A stretch of 64,000 bases of DNA from Deferribacteres bacterium (GCA_020633675.1 JACKDE010000006.1:62001-126000); one strand, 5' to 3'; shown: positions 44,773 through 54,499, counted from the stretch's first letter. Numbers and translations are program-made. The notes: a model not told the origin generated them from the letters alone.

Positions 44773-46056
44773 ATGGGATTCAGTTTGAGTAGCTACGAAA
44801 CCGCGCTTGGCGAATTATACGGAAGTGAGCATGAAATCCTCACCAAACACGAAAAGCGCTTCAAGCGATTGATACAGGGGCATGTTCAAAAGTTTGGCAA
44901 AAATCCAATTCATTTGTTCAGCACTCCCGGACGAACAGAGCTGAGCGGCAATCATACCGATCACAATCATGGACGGGTGTTGGCGGCCAGCGTCAGCTTG
45001 GATTCCATTGCAGCAGCCAGCAAAAATGAAACCGAAAAAGTTGTTCTTTATTCAGAAGGATATGATGAGCCCTTTGAGGTGAATCTAAAAAAGCTTGATG
45101 CACTGCCTGGTGAAAAGGAAAAAACTGGCGCGCTGATCCGCGGAATTGCGGCACGATTCCGGCAATTGGGATATGAGATTGGCGGATTCAGTGGCATGAT
45201 GACGAGTGAGGTTTTGCCCGGTTCGGGGTTGAGCTCATCCGCGTCGGTAGAAGTTTTGATCGGATCTATTTTCAATGCACTATACAATGATAACAGCATT
45301 GCACCTGAAGAATTAGCCAAGATTGGCCAATTTGCAGAGAACAAGTATTTCGGCAAGCCTTGCGGATTGATGGATCAAATGGCATGTGCGGTGGGTGGCA
45401 TCATTGCGATTGATTTCAATGATCCACAAAAGCCGATCGTGGAAAAAGTGGATTTTGATTTTGCAGCGCAGCAGTACAGTTTGCTGGTTGTGGACACAGG
45501 CGGTAATCATGCAGATTTAACGAAAGAATATGCTTCGGTTCCCAAGGAAATGAAGGCAGTTGCCAACGCATTAGGCAAGGAGGTGTGCCGGGAAATCGAT
45601 AATACTGATTTTGTAGCTGAAATCAAGTCGTTGCGTCCACAGGTTGGAGACAGGGCGGTGCTGCGTGCGTTGCATTTCATTGCTGAAAACGAACGCGTTC
45701 AGCAACAAGTCGCGGCTTTAAGGTGCAGTGATTTTCAAAAATTTCTGGATTTGGTAAAAGACTCTGGAAATTCTTCTTTCAAGTGGTTGCAAAATATTTA
45801 CTCGATTGAAAATGTTCAGGTGCAGGGTGTTGCTTTGGCACTGGCTTTAACTGAAATATTCATTGCCAATGCAGGTGCAGGGGCTTGCAGGGTGCATGGC
45901 GGGGGATTTGCCGGAACGATTCAAGTGTTTTTGCCCAATGAAGTTGTTGAAAATTATATCCATCTCATTGAAAGTGTTTTTGGGGAAGGCAAAGTGATGG
46001 TCTTGAGTATTCGTCCATATGGAACTGTTTATCTCGATGCATTGCAGAACAAATAG
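44773..46056 (+). CDS. galK: Galactokinase family protein
   Basis: GHMP-fold kinase forming galactose-1-phosphate. 427 residues. The N-terminal signature reads GRTELSGNHTDHNHGRVLAA, where E. coli has GRVNLIGEHTDYN; this GRTELSGNHTDH variant is typical of another galactokinase branch. The ATP-binding GHMP motif is LPGSGLSSSAS, the catalytic Asp lies in CGLMDQMAC, and motif 3 is VHGGGFAGTIQVF. No galT or galE is in the window. The terminator upstream suggests its own promoter, or partial read-through from the symporter. Confidence 0.9.
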   Translation: MGFSLSSYETALGELYGSEHEILTKHEKRFKRLIQGHVQKFGKNPIHLFSTPGRTELSGNHTDHNHGRVLAASVSLDSIAAASKNETEKVVLYSEGYDEPFEVNLKKLDALPGEKEKTGALIRGIAARFRQLGYEIGGFSGMMTSEVLPGSGLSSSASVEVLIGSIFNALYNDNSIAPEELAKIGQFAENKYFGKPCGLMDQMACAVGGIIAIDFNDPQKPIVEKVDFDFAAQQYSLLVVDTGGNHADLTKEYASVPKEMKAVANALGKEVCREIDNTDFVAEIKSLRPQVGDRAVLRALHFIAENERVQQQVAALRCSDFQKFLDLVKDSGNSSFKWLQNIYSIENVQVQGVALALALTEIFIANAGAGACRVHGGGFAGTIQVFLPNEVVENYIHLIESVFGEGKVMVLSIRPYGTVYLDALQNK

Positions 46057-47073
46057 TACTTCTCCAGCATCGATTGAGCTTGATCAAGGCTCAGCTACTA
46101 ACGTAAATACTTGTTTTTATGTCAAAAGGGAATCCATGTGATTCCCTTTTTTATTTGGTGGCCTATTTTGACTGCCACCGGCATTTTCTGAAAATTGATA
46201 AACTCTCGCCTGAAAACAATTCCTTTCCGGATATGAAATGGCTAACCAGAACAAAGAAGCCACCACTCCATATTAATTCTCCTTGCATCGTCACCTTGGT
46301 GATTTGAAACGAGCGATGCTTGCTCAGACTGCTTCCAATAAACGCCGGGACAACTCGATTTATGCAAGATAAGGAACGTTATTATGGGCATGATATGGAA
46401 TGTTACGACGTAATGTTTCGTACGTAACGAAATATTACAGGCCGGAGCACACCGCTATTTTCGTTCGGAAACAAACCATGGAAGCCTGCAAGCTTACGGC
46501 TGTTTTTAAACAAGTTACATGATAAATCAGACGTAGTTAGCGGTATGCTCTGTTAGATGGCACAGGTTTTGTTAATTGATACGCTGAAGCTTGTTCTTTT
46601 GACGGGCGAATTGGCTCTGATGGTACAAACGATGAATTGTTGAACCTATTCGGTTTTTATCTTGTCAATCGCTCTTCAATCTCTGCAAGGAATGATCTAT
46701 CAGGTGTTTGGCCCTGATTGAATGAAGAGATGAACAAGTTTCGGCAAAGTGAGACGATCAGGGATCTGGGAAAAAGTAGTGTGGATTGCAGATACAAAAT
46801 CGTGCATTTTAAAAGAATGCGACACGCCTTATGCTTTAATTGATAGTACGGCGATATTCTGCAAGCCGCGCAGGAAACAGCAAAGATCCTGAAATGCCCA
46901 GCATGGAATCTGTGTGTCTGGCTAAACAAAAATCAAGGATGACAATAGAAATCAATGGATAAGTACGTCAATTTGAATGCAATAAGAAGAAAACGTACTC
47001 ACAAGGCGGAGCTATGTCCGGAATCACGCTGGCATTTACCGCTGCCTGAGTTCAAAAATGCCTCAATGCAAAA
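46057..47073. other. 1-kb non-coding region before the polysaccharide locus
   Basis: Besides the terminator at 46124-46152 I see no gene. Frames of up to 90 codons occur but lack ribosome sites and family features. An imperfect hairpin (AATGTTTCGT...ACGAAATATT, near 46408-46433) and an AGTACGT/ACGTACT pair (around 46960-47000) are present. In UpxY/LoaP-controlled loci the antiterminator acts on a leader RNA, so this stretch is a candidate leader; no ops element (GGCGGTAGC) is present. Confidence 0.45.
46124..46152 (+). terminator. Strong Rho-independent terminator after galK
   Basis: Perfect 11-bp stem AAAAGGGAATC / GATTCCCTTTT with a CATGT loop and a T-run, 68 bases past the galK stop. Confidence 0.9.
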
Positions 47074-47649
47074 ATGGATATGGATAGTATGAGTGTTAAG
47101 GTTACAGCGTCAGTAGGGGCCTCGAATGCGGAAAAAAATTGGTACGCACTGTATACACGACCAAGATTCGAAAAAAAAGTAAATGAAGCTTTGCAATTGA
47201 AAGACCTACACTCTTTCCTGCCAGTACGTACTGTTATCCGAATGTGGAGCAATGGCAAAAAGAAAATTGAAGAACCTTTGTTTCCCTCGTATGTGTTTAT
47301 TAAAAGCGGTACAAAAGAGCAATATCAAGCTTTAAAAACCTATGGTGTTTGCCGCTTTGTTGGTTTCAATGGACGTCCGTCGCGGATTCCCGATGTCCAA
47401 ATTCAGGCGATTCAGCATATTTTAGAACAAAATCATGTACCCAAGCCGCACGAGTATCTAAATCGTGGAGATTTGGTTGAAATCGTAGATGGCCCGTTGG
47501 CAGGAATGCGCGGTTTTTATGTCGAAGATAGAGGTGTCGGAAGACTGGTGATAACAGTCGATGCGATTATGCAGTCCATTGCAGTCGAGGTCGAAAGGGA
47601 CTTTGTAAAAAAAATTCGTTCAGCCGAACGCCGCAATGCGTTTAGTTGA
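47074..47649 (+). CDS. NusG-like transcription antiterminator (UpxY/LoaP type)
   Basis: 191 residues: a NusG N-terminal domain (NWYALYTRPRFEKKVNEAL, then LFPSYVFIKS) and a C-terminal KOW domain (NRGDLVEIVDGPLAGMRGF). Paralogues of this kind ride with RNA polymerase to let it read through terminators in long surface-polysaccharide operons. It is the first gene of the locus, as with UpxY in Bacteroides. Several ATGs compete for the start; no clear ribosome site. Confidence 0.9.
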   Translation: MDMDSMSVKVTASVGASNAEKNWYALYTRPRFEKKVNEALQLKDLHSFLPVRTVIRMWSNGKKKIEEPLFPSYVFIKSGTKEQYQALKTYGVCRFVGFNGRPSRIPDVQIQAIQHILEQNHVPKPHEYLNRGDLVEIVDGPLAGMRGFYVEDRGVGRLVITVDAIMQSIAVEVERDFVKKIRSAERRNAFS

Positions 47650-47736
47650 AAATCCATCCTTGGGTGGCCTTGCAAAAAGCCTCTTCACCGGAGCCGTCTC
47701 TGTTCCAATTCATCATGCAGCCTGAAGGCATAATAC

Positions 47737-48498
47737 ATGTCGAAATTTATGCGAGTCTATAATTTATCTTTGTATTTCCTGATTTTCACATTCATTGTGG
47801 TGACACATTCATTTGCACAACCTCGTGGTGAAGGGAATCAGACTGGTATCATGATCGTTTCGGAGCCCAGTGGTGCCTATGTTACTTTAGACGGCGAATA
47901 CAATTTCACCGGGCGCACACCGTTTTTTATACCCTACGATTTGTTGGGAAAGTATAAAATTCGTGCGGAGAAATCGGGCTATCAAGTTGGCAGAAGAGTA
48001 AACTCCTTTAAGCCTGAAGCAGAAACTGTATATAAAATTGACCTTGAACCCAGAACGCGGCATAAAGCACTTTATCGATCGTTGCTTATCCCTGGCTGGG
48101 GCCATTTTTACAGTATGAGAAAGCTGCCGGGCGTTGTGTACTTCGGAGTGGTTTCATCAAACTTTATATCGGCTGCAAGCAATCATTCGAAATATCACAG
48201 CCTGCGATCTGATTACCAAGATGCATTCGCTGCATTCAGCAATCCAGCCGGTACATATGCCGAACAAAAACAGGCATTTGATAAGATTAAAGCTCTTTCG
48301 CGAGAAATCGATCAATATAAACGAAGACGAAACAGAAACTTGTACATCGCCGGTGGAGCCTGGCTGCTCAGTGTCCTCGAAAACTATATTTTTTATCCCA
48401 ATTTTAATGAAGGGGAGAGTGACCTTAAGAAGGTCATGCCGACAATTCAGCAAAAAGGCGATGATATCATTGTCAATATCCAGATCCCGCTATTCTGA
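47737..48498 (+). CDS. PEGA-domain membrane protein (DUF5683-like)
   Basis: 253 residues. A signal peptide (core 11-25, cut near SFAQ) is followed by a PEGA domain (about 35-105: IMIVSEPSGAYVTLDGEYNFTGRTPF split across strands). A C-terminal region resembling DUF5683 begins with LLIPGWGHFYSMRKLPG and includes one or two membrane helices. Function unknown; PEGA domains bind or stabilise envelope polymers. Its location between the antiterminator and the export genes suggests a role in polymer secretion. Confidence 0.75.
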   Translation: MSKFMRVYNLSLYFLIFTFIVVTHSFAQPRGEGNQTGIMIVSEPSGAYVTLDGEYNFTGRTPFFIPYDLLGKYKIRAEKSGYQVGRRVNSFKPEAETVYKIDLEPRTRHKALYRSLLIPGWGHFYSMRKLPGVVYFGVVSSNFISAASNHSKYHSLRSDYQDAFAAFSNPAGTYAEQKQAFDKIKALSREIDQYKRRRNRNLYIAGGAWLLSVLENYIFYPNFNEGESDLKKVMPTIQQKGDDIIVNIQIPLF

Positions 48499-48720
48499 AT
48501 TTTGATGGTCTGATCGCAGAATAAGCGATCATCAGAGCAGAACGATGGAGCACATCTTTATTTACATGTCCCTCTTTTTTCAACAAGCCGTTGATTCTTT
48601 GCCACTCTTTCTAAAAACCGCAGACGGGGATTTTGACCGAATGCCAACTAACCATAAGTTTTAAATTTTCAATTTCTTGAACAACTGCTTATCGTGAGCC
48701 GTGAGAAAATTGGTTGAAAA

Positions 48721-49737
48721 ATGACATACAAGAACCGCCATAGCATAGCAAAAAACAATTTGGTTAAACAGAGTTTCGTATTTGCGATGCTCTGTTTGCT
48801 ATCAACCGCTTGCGAGAATTATGATCTGGTGTCGATTGGCGATCAACCGAATGTATTTTTGCCCTCCCCGAGCGAGGTTACCCTGGAAGATACAGGTGGT
48901 GCTATCCTGATTACCTGGTCTTATCAACAAACCGACCTTGTTAAGACATTCCGAATATATCGCCGTGACGGCCGGGATGAAACAGATCATTATGTTGCAG
49001 TGGCAACGACACGCGATGTCAATTACGCCGACGATTCGGTTTCAAATGGAATTGAATATTTTTATGAAGTGGCTCCAGTCAGCAACTTAAATGTCGAAGG
49101 TGAGCACTCTGCTACAATTTCCATCATCCCTTTGAACCAATTTCCCAGCAAGTCCATTTTAAGCGAACCCTCTCCGGTTGACCAGGACATTTCATCTCTA
49201 TTGATTAAGTGGCTGCCCGTTAACGATGTAGACTTCCATTCTTATCTTCTTTTGCGATCGCGTGAACTTCCCGTTTCGCTCTCCTCAACCGTAGTGCAGG
49301 AAATCGCCGATGTACAAGCAGCCAGTTTTCAGGATAGCGGATTGCTGCCGGACACAAGATACTATTATCGGATTTTCGTGTTCAATGAAGCGGGGAGAAG
49401 CACTGGCAGCAACATCGTATCCGGGAAGACACCTAAAAATAGCCCGCCCAACAGTGTCATGCTTTCTCAGCCATTGCAAATAGAGAATGGACTGAAGTTG
49501 GCCTGGACTCAGAGCCTGGATTCTGATTTCAGCAATTACCGCTTATACCGAAGCACATCTTCACCGGTTGATACGGTTCAAATTTCTCCGATTGCAATTA
49601 TCCATGAAATTTCGACAACTGAATTTGCCGATGAAGACGTACAGGCCGATACGGAATATTATTACAAGCTCCTCGTCTTTGATAAATTCGGGTTGTCCGC
49701 CGCCAGCAATGAAGTGAAAGGGGTGGTCAGTCAATGA
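48721..49737 (+). CDS. Fibronectin type III repeat lipoprotein
   Basis: 338 residues. The signal peptide ends in the lipobox STAC with the lipidation Cys at 31. The mature part holds three fibronectin-III-like domains (about 45-140, 145-235 and 240-335). Each has the LxWxxxxDxDxxxYxLYRS type strand, for example TWSYQQTDLVKTFRIYRR and TQSLDSDFSNYRLYRS, and each ends near YYYKLLVFDK. It probably sits in the outer membrane and binds protein or glycan. Overlaps the next gene as ATGA. Confidence 0.82.
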   Translation: MTYKNRHSIAKNNLVKQSFVFAMLCLLSTACENYDLVSIGDQPNVFLPSPSEVTLEDTGGAILITWSYQQTDLVKTFRIYRRDGRDETDHYVAVATTRDVNYADDSVSNGIEYFYEVAPVSNLNVEGEHSATISIIPLNQFPSKSILSEPSPVDQDISSLLIKWLPVNDVDFHSYLLLRSRELPVSLSSTVVQEIADVQAASFQDSGLLPDTRYYYRIFVFNEAGRSTGSNIVSGKTPKNSPPNSVMLSQPLQIENGLKLAWTQSLDSDFSNYRLYRSTSSPVDTVQISPIAIIHEISTTEFADEDVQADTEYYYKLLVFDKFGLSAASNEVKGVVSQ

Positions 49738-50747
49738 TGATCTATAAAATGAAATACATCCTTCCATCATTGAGAGAAATCAGCTTCTCGTTGCATATCA
49801 TCGCTGCCAGCATTCTGAGCATAATTGTTTTTATTGCAGAGCCTTGTAATGGACAGAGCGAGAAGTATAGCGTCGATTATCTGATTAGCAATGGTGATGA
49901 GTTGGAAATTACCTTTTGGCAGAAGCCTGAGCTGAATACACAGGCCAAGGTAAATGCTGCAGGGCAAATAGAATTGCCACTGATCGGAAATCTGGAAGCA
50001 TCGGGCATGACGACTCAGCAGCTTAAAGAAAAGATAGTCAATCGAATCTCTATTTTAGATGTAACCATTACCCAAGCGGCGGTAAGAGTGACGCAATTTG
50101 CCAGCAAAGTGGTATACGTCACTGGCGCTGTGGGCAGCCCTGGTAAATACAGTTTCGAAACGATACCGAATATATGGCAAATTATTTTGGAAGCTGGTGG
50201 TCCGCTACCTAATGCAGTTCTGAGCAAAATTACCATTGTGCGCAGCAGCACCGACGAGCTGGGTTCCATTCTCTATGCGGATGTCAGCAAAGCACTTGAA
50301 ATGGGTGATTTTTCTGTGCTGCCGCCGATTTATCCGGGAGATACAATTGATATTGGTCAACAGGATGTCAAATCTCCTTACTCGATGCTGTCTGCTCCCA
50401 GTTCACAAAGTGTAATTTATGTGTTCGGTGATGTAGCAAGTCCCGGAGCGGTGGATATGGATAAAGAGATGGATGTTCTGGACGCACTCATCCATGCAGG
50501 AGGGGCTAAGGAAACGGCAGATCTCGAACAGGTGCGCGTGATATATCGCCAGCGAAGGCAATCTGAAATGGCCACAATTGATATGCGGCGCTATTTAAGA
50601 AAGGCAACCCCTCTTCCTTTAATGTTACATGAGGGAGATGTCATTTATATCCCCAGCAAAAGACGGTTCTCTCCATTTTTTCTTGAAGTCAGCAAGCTTT
50701 TGCTTTCCTCGGTCGCTGGCGCATTGATTCTCAAAGCACTCAATTAA
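49734..50747 (+). CDS. Wza-like polysaccharide export protein
   Basis: Outer-membrane/periplasmic polysaccharide export (OPX) protein, 337 residues. After a long signal segment (to about 40) comes the Poly_export domain (YLISNGDELEITFWQKPELN, then VNAAGQIELPLIGNLEASGM). SLBB domains follow (VYVTGAVGSPGKYSF, about 120-170; VYVFGDVASPGAVDM, about 220-285), and a C-terminal helix ends the protein. It forms the exit channel for the polymer together with the Wzz-like protein downstream. Confidence 0.92.
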   Translation: MMIYKMKYILPSLREISFSLHIIAASILSIIVFIAEPCNGQSEKYSVDYLISNGDELEITFWQKPELNTQAKVNAAGQIELPLIGNLEASGMTTQQLKEKIVNRISILDVTITQAAVRVTQFASKVVYVTGAVGSPGKYSFETIPNIWQIILEAGGPLPNAVLSKITIVRSSTDELGSILYADVSKALEMGDFSVLPPIYPGDTIDIGQQDVKSPYSMLSAPSSQSVIYVFGDVASPGAVDMDKEMDVLDALIHAGGAKETADLEQVRVIYRQRRQSEMATIDMRRYLRKATPLPLMLHEGDVIYIPSKRRFSPFFLEVSKLLLSSVAGALILKALN

Positions 50748-50762
50748 TGTGATCGAATTGTT

Positions 50763-52397
50763 ATGCAATCATCCTCTGGAAATCAAAATATTCCGTTACG
50801 TCAGGTCCTGGATATCGTGAAACAGGATATTGACCTCAAGCACTTTTTGTTCGTGCTTTGGCGGAGAAAATGGTGGTTTTTCATTCCCGTTGTGCTCGTC
50901 ACTGTTGCCGGTGTTGTCTATGCGATACATTACATACGTCCAGTATATGAAGCATCGGCGATGATTCGTGTCGCACAAAAAGGGCTGCTCAATACCTCGA
51001 TGCGGCAAGTGATGCCCGGAACCTCGGTAGATGATGCTGAACAAAATGCGCTGGCCCGCAAACTTCGCAGCTCCGAGTATTTATTGAAACTTGCCAGACG
51101 CCTCGATCTGGTCAATCGAGATGAAAAAATCTCAAAATCGGCAGGAGCACTGCAGGCGAGAGCACCTTGGACAACCTATGATCAGGCGCTCGAAGCCCTG
51201 ATTCTGAAGACGTTGCAGCAGAAAATTATTATTGGAAAACTTGCATCCGAACAAGGACTGTACCGGGTATTCGCGAAAGATGATTCGCCAAAGCTGGCGT
51301 ATGACATTGTGAATTATTTAGTTGAGATCTTCATGGAAGAGTCCAACGATGATGTCGTACAACGGTTGAAAGCGCTCAAGGAAGAGAGCGATGCGCAAAT
51401 GAAGATATACCAGGAGAAGATTGCAGAGTCTGCCGAAAAACTGCGACAATACCAGCAACATCTTGCTGTAAAGCGTGCGCAAGGAGTGAAAGTTAATGAA
51501 AAAGATATCGATGAATTGCGTAATCGCAAAAGCGCCATTGAAGCTGCCATTGCAGACAAAGAACAGAAATTGAAGCGCATTTCAGACAACTATTTTTCGC
51601 AAGATTCGACTTTGCTCATGTTGTATGACATTGGGCCGATTGAAACTTATAAGGCTCAGATAGATCAAAGGCTGAATCAGTTGGAAGTTGAAACGGATGT
51701 GAACCGCAGGGAATTTAATTCTGAAAGCACGGTTGAAAAAGAAATTAACTTGGTTCGCAAGGATTTTTGGCGGGAGTTAAAGGAAGTTGTCCCTTCAATG
51801 TTTCCAGGATTAGACCAGGCCTCAATTGATGCGATCATTGAATATAATTTGATTAGCCAGGTGGATGTTTATTTCTTGCAAAAGAAACTGAAAATTGTGG
51901 ATACTCAGCTCAATAGCTCTGTTCGATCAGCTGTTACAGAACCGTCTGAAATGCTCAAACTGCAGAACCTGGAGGACGAGTTAGAGCAAAATCGCAGAAT
52001 TTACTCTGTATTTCTAAACCAATCTCGTGGGTCGATTATCGAAGAGTCTTTGCAGCACCGCGATGCGGAATTCAAGTATATTGTTGTCGAATATCCGAGA
52101 ATGCCGATCGATGCGGTCGCTGGCAGCAAACGCAATTTTGTGATCTTGGCGCTTTGTGTCGGCATGGCGATCGGCCTGGCCTTGGTTTACGCAAGGGAAA
52201 ATTTTGATCAGACTATTCGAGATGTTGAAGATGTCACTCGATATCTCAACTGTGAAGTATGGGGTATTGTTCCAAAGCTAAATATTACTTTTAATCAATG
52301 GGTGAAATCACTGCCACAACCAAAGACCAATTCGCGACTTCGAGATGTTGCCATAGAGAGTTCTGATCATGCTAATCACAACAATCTTAAAAGCTGA
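50763..52397 (+). CDS. Wzz/GumC-like polysaccharide copolymerase
   Basis: 544 residues with a membrane helix near 38-58 (WWFFIPVVLVTVAGVVYA) and another near 455-475. Between them lies a periplasmic part with a long coiled coil (about 195-275, KEESDAQMKIYQEKIAESAE). It sets polymer chain length and links the inner-membrane synthase to the Wza channel. It lacks a fused kinase domain; the kinase is the next gene. The C-terminal cytoplasmic tail (~60 residues) is long. Confidence 0.9.
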   Translation: MQSSSGNQNIPLRQVLDIVKQDIDLKHFLFVLWRRKWWFFIPVVLVTVAGVVYAIHYIRPVYEASAMIRVAQKGLLNTSMRQVMPGTSVDDAEQNALARKLRSSEYLLKLARRLDLVNRDEKISKSAGALQARAPWTTYDQALEALILKTLQQKIIIGKLASEQGLYRVFAKDDSPKLAYDIVNYLVEIFMEESNDDVVQRLKALKEESDAQMKIYQEKIAESAEKLRQYQQHLAVKRAQGVKVNEKDIDELRNRKSAIEAAIADKEQKLKRISDNYFSQDSTLLMLYDIGPIETYKAQIDQRLNQLEVETDVNRREFNSESTVEKEINLVRKDFWRELKEVVPSMFPGLDQASIDAIIEYNLISQVDVYFLQKKLKIVDTQLNSSVRSAVTEPSEMLKLQNLEDELEQNRRIYSVFLNQSRGSIIEESLQHRDAEFKYIVVEYPRMPIDAVAGSKRNFVILALCVGMAIGLALVYARENFDQTIRDVEDVTRYLNCEVWGIVPKLNITFNQWVKSLPQPKTNSRLRDVAIESSDHANHNNLKS

Positions 52398-52400
52398 AGT

Positions 52401-53081
52401 ATGAAAAAGCAACATATGCCGGTTGGCTATATCGAAGAGCCCGAAATCAATGAATTTCGCAGGCTTTTAAACCTTTTGCTGACCCATAGCCAGAATACCG
52501 GAGGAAAGATATATCTGATAACAAGCGCGATGCAGGGTGAAGGCAAAAGTACGGTCTCTTCGTTCCTTGCAATGAGCAACGCGCTTTATCAAGGCCAAAA
52601 TACGATTTTGGCAGATTTCGATTTGCGGCGCCCGACTGTTCATAAACTCTATGATTTGCCAATTCAATCTGGCGTATCGGAAATACTTTCTGACAGTATT
52701 ACTCTGGAGAAAGCTTTAAAAATGTCCCCGAATCCTAATTTGGAAATATTGACAGCAGGCAGCACAGCTCAAACCCCGCTCGAAATGTTCACGGTATCGA
52801 ACCTTCAGCGCATTGAAACATCATTGCGGGAAAAGGAGTGCATGGTGTTTCTCGATTCGCCACCAATCATACCGGTGAGCGACACACTTTTACTCAGCAA
52901 TTTTGTTGATGGGATTTTGTTGGTTGTCAAGGCTGGCCAATCCCAAAAGAAAGTTGTGCAACGTGCGATCGATATGCTCCAACTGAATTCAAACAAGCTT
53001 CTTGGTGTGGTAATAAATAATCTTGAAAATGCCCTGCCATATTACTACAGCCAGAGCTATTATGACTATAGATATGAATGA
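52401..53081 (+). CDS. Bacterial tyrosine kinase (CpsD/CapB-type, split form)
   Basis: 226 residues. Walker A is SAMQGEGKST (42-51), Walker A' is ILADFDLRRP (70-78), and Walker B is FLDSPP (150-155). The C-terminus ends in a Tyr-rich cluster, seven Tyr within 214-226, the autophosphorylation site. It controls assembly of the Wzz complex and thus polymer export. Here kinase and Wzz-like protein are separate genes, as in Gram-positive bacteria, whereas most Gram-negative forms are fused. Confidence 0.92.
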   Translation: MKKQHMPVGYIEEPEINEFRRLLNLLLTHSQNTGGKIYLITSAMQGEGKSTVSSFLAMSNALYQGQNTILADFDLRRPTVHKLYDLPIQSGVSEILSDSITLEKALKMSPNPNLEILTAGSTAQTPLEMFTVSNLQRIETSLREKECMVFLDSPPIIPVSDTLLLSNFVDGILLVVKAGQSQKKVVQRAIDMLQLNSNKLLGVVINNLENALPYYYSQSYYDYRYE

Positions 53082-53458
53082 TGGCGCGGTGAAGATGACG
53101 AATGGTTCTCTTGCTATCCTGTCTGTACAGGCACCCCAACCGACCCTCGTGTACTAACCTCATCGATTGAAAATGTAATCCTTCGGCAAAAAGCGAACCT
53201 GTCTGGAATCAAAGCAAGACTTCCATTCGAATGCATGGATTGCTGGCAAAAGCTGGTTTGCAGGGAAGCAATCGGATCCTCAGGGACACCCAAAATCCAG
53301 AATAATTTCAATAATAAATCACACAATATTCAAGGCAATGTTAGTCATTGTGGCAGCCTGTTGCCTGAAAAACTATTGTGCTCTCAACAATGGATACTTT
53401 CCCTGCAGGGCAAACAAATAAAACGAACAAACAACTAACAATGTACGGGGATCAAAGG
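53082..53458. other. 377-base gap between kinase and FemAB genes
   Basis: No gene that I can support. A plus-strand frame (53235-53438) of 67 codons has no ribosome site or family features. The composition is like that of the neighbours, and the gap could be the remains of a lost gene or an internal promoter. No hairpin of note. Confidence 0.4.
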
Positions 53459-54499
53459 ATGTTAAACGTAAGGTTTTTAGAGCCAGCCGACGAAGCAATG
53501 TGGGATGCTTATGTCGACGCTGCACCGGATGGAACCCTTTTCCATAAAACGGCCTGGAAAAGGATTGTTGCAAAAACATTTGATTACACTCCATACTATC
53601 TGCTGGCTGAAAATGAAAAGGGGATATGTGGAGTGCTGCCGCTCTTTTTTGTGAAGTCGATTTTTATTGGCAAAGCCCTGATCTCGACACCATTTGCTGT
53701 TTATGGAGGCATGCTCGCTTCGAACATTTCCGTCGAATTGGCCTTGTTTGAGGCGTCCAAGAAGTTATCAATCAAATTGGGTGCACAGTTTATTGAACTG
53801 CGCGAACGCTCCTTTAAAAAGCGTCAGGAACTTCAAACCCGAGACTCGTTGTACGTGACCTTCCAGAAGAAAATTGAGCATTCCGAAGATGCCATTTTTA
53901 AACAGTTGCCGAGAGAAACCCGCCGGCTCATTCGGCGAGCGAACGATGCCGGAATGACAGCGCGTTTTAGCAAGAATATGGAAGATCTGGATAGCTTTTA
54001 TGATATTTATGCCGCCTCGGTGCGCAACCTGGGGACACCTGTCTTCCCGAGAGAGCTGTTTGAGAATTGCTTGCGAGAACTTGAACAGCATGCAGACATT
54101 CTGTTGATCTCTCGAGCAGGCAATCCGGTCGCCGCAGTGCTGACCTTCTATTTTAGAGATGTTGTCTTGCCATATTACGGCGGCTCGCTACCAGCTGAAA
54201 GAAATCCATCGCCAAACAATTATATGTATTGGATGTTGATGCGTGAAGCAGGTATGCGTGGCTACAATTTCTTCGATTTTGGCAGAAGCAAGGCGCAGAC
54301 AGGTGCATATAATTTCAAACGCAAAATGGGTTTCCAGCCATCGTCTCTCTTCTATCAGTACTACATGAGTGGTGATTTGCCATTGCCGAACAATAATCCA
54401 ACCAACCCAAAATTCAAGATGGCGATTAAGGCATGGCAGCATTTGCCGCTGAAAGTAACAAAAGTTCTGGGCCCTAAACTTGTAAAAGCTTTTCCCTAG
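53459..54499 (+). CDS. FemAB-like GNAT protein (XrtA/PEP-CTERM-associated type)
   Basis: 346 residues of the FemAB-related GNAT fold: early FHKTAWKRIVAKTFDYTPYY, then PFAVYGGMLAS, PRETRRLIRRANDAGM, and the late DFGRSKAQTGAYNFKRKMGF block. This form accompanies exosortase (XrtA) polysaccharide loci. It probably adds an amino acid or acyl group to a sugar or peptide; substrate unknown. The frame opens at 53378; an ATG at 53459 after GGGG is chosen, with an ATG at 53441 as alternative. No exosortase is in view. Confidence 0.85.
   Translation: MLNVRFLEPADEAMWDAYVDAAPDGTLFHKTAWKRIVAKTFDYTPYYLLAENEKGICGVLPLFFVKSIFIGKALISTPFAVYGGMLASNISVELALFEASKKLSIKLGAQFIELRERSFKKRQELQTRDSLYVTFQKKIEHSEDAIFKQLPRETRRLIRRANDAGMTARFSKNMEDLDSFYDIYAASVRNLGTPVFPRELFENCLRELEQHADILLISRAGNPVAAVLTFYFRDVVLPYYGGSLPAERNPSPNNYMYWMLMREAGMRGYNFFDFGRSKAQTGAYNFKRKMGFQPSSLFYQYYMSGDLPLPNNNPTNPKFKMAIKAWQHLPLKVTKVLGPKLVKAFP

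Noticed and set aside
46657..46929. 90-codon minus-strand frame upstream of the polysaccharide locus
   Set aside because: No ribosome site or known motifs, and the reading frame composition looks random.
47004..47018. Possible ops/JUMPStart element (GGCGGAGC)
   Set aside because: Only five to six bases match GGCGGTAGCGTGC, and the hairpin context is missing.
53235..53438. 67-codon plus-strand frame in the gap after the kinase gene
   Set aside because: No start signal and no similarity that I can recognise.
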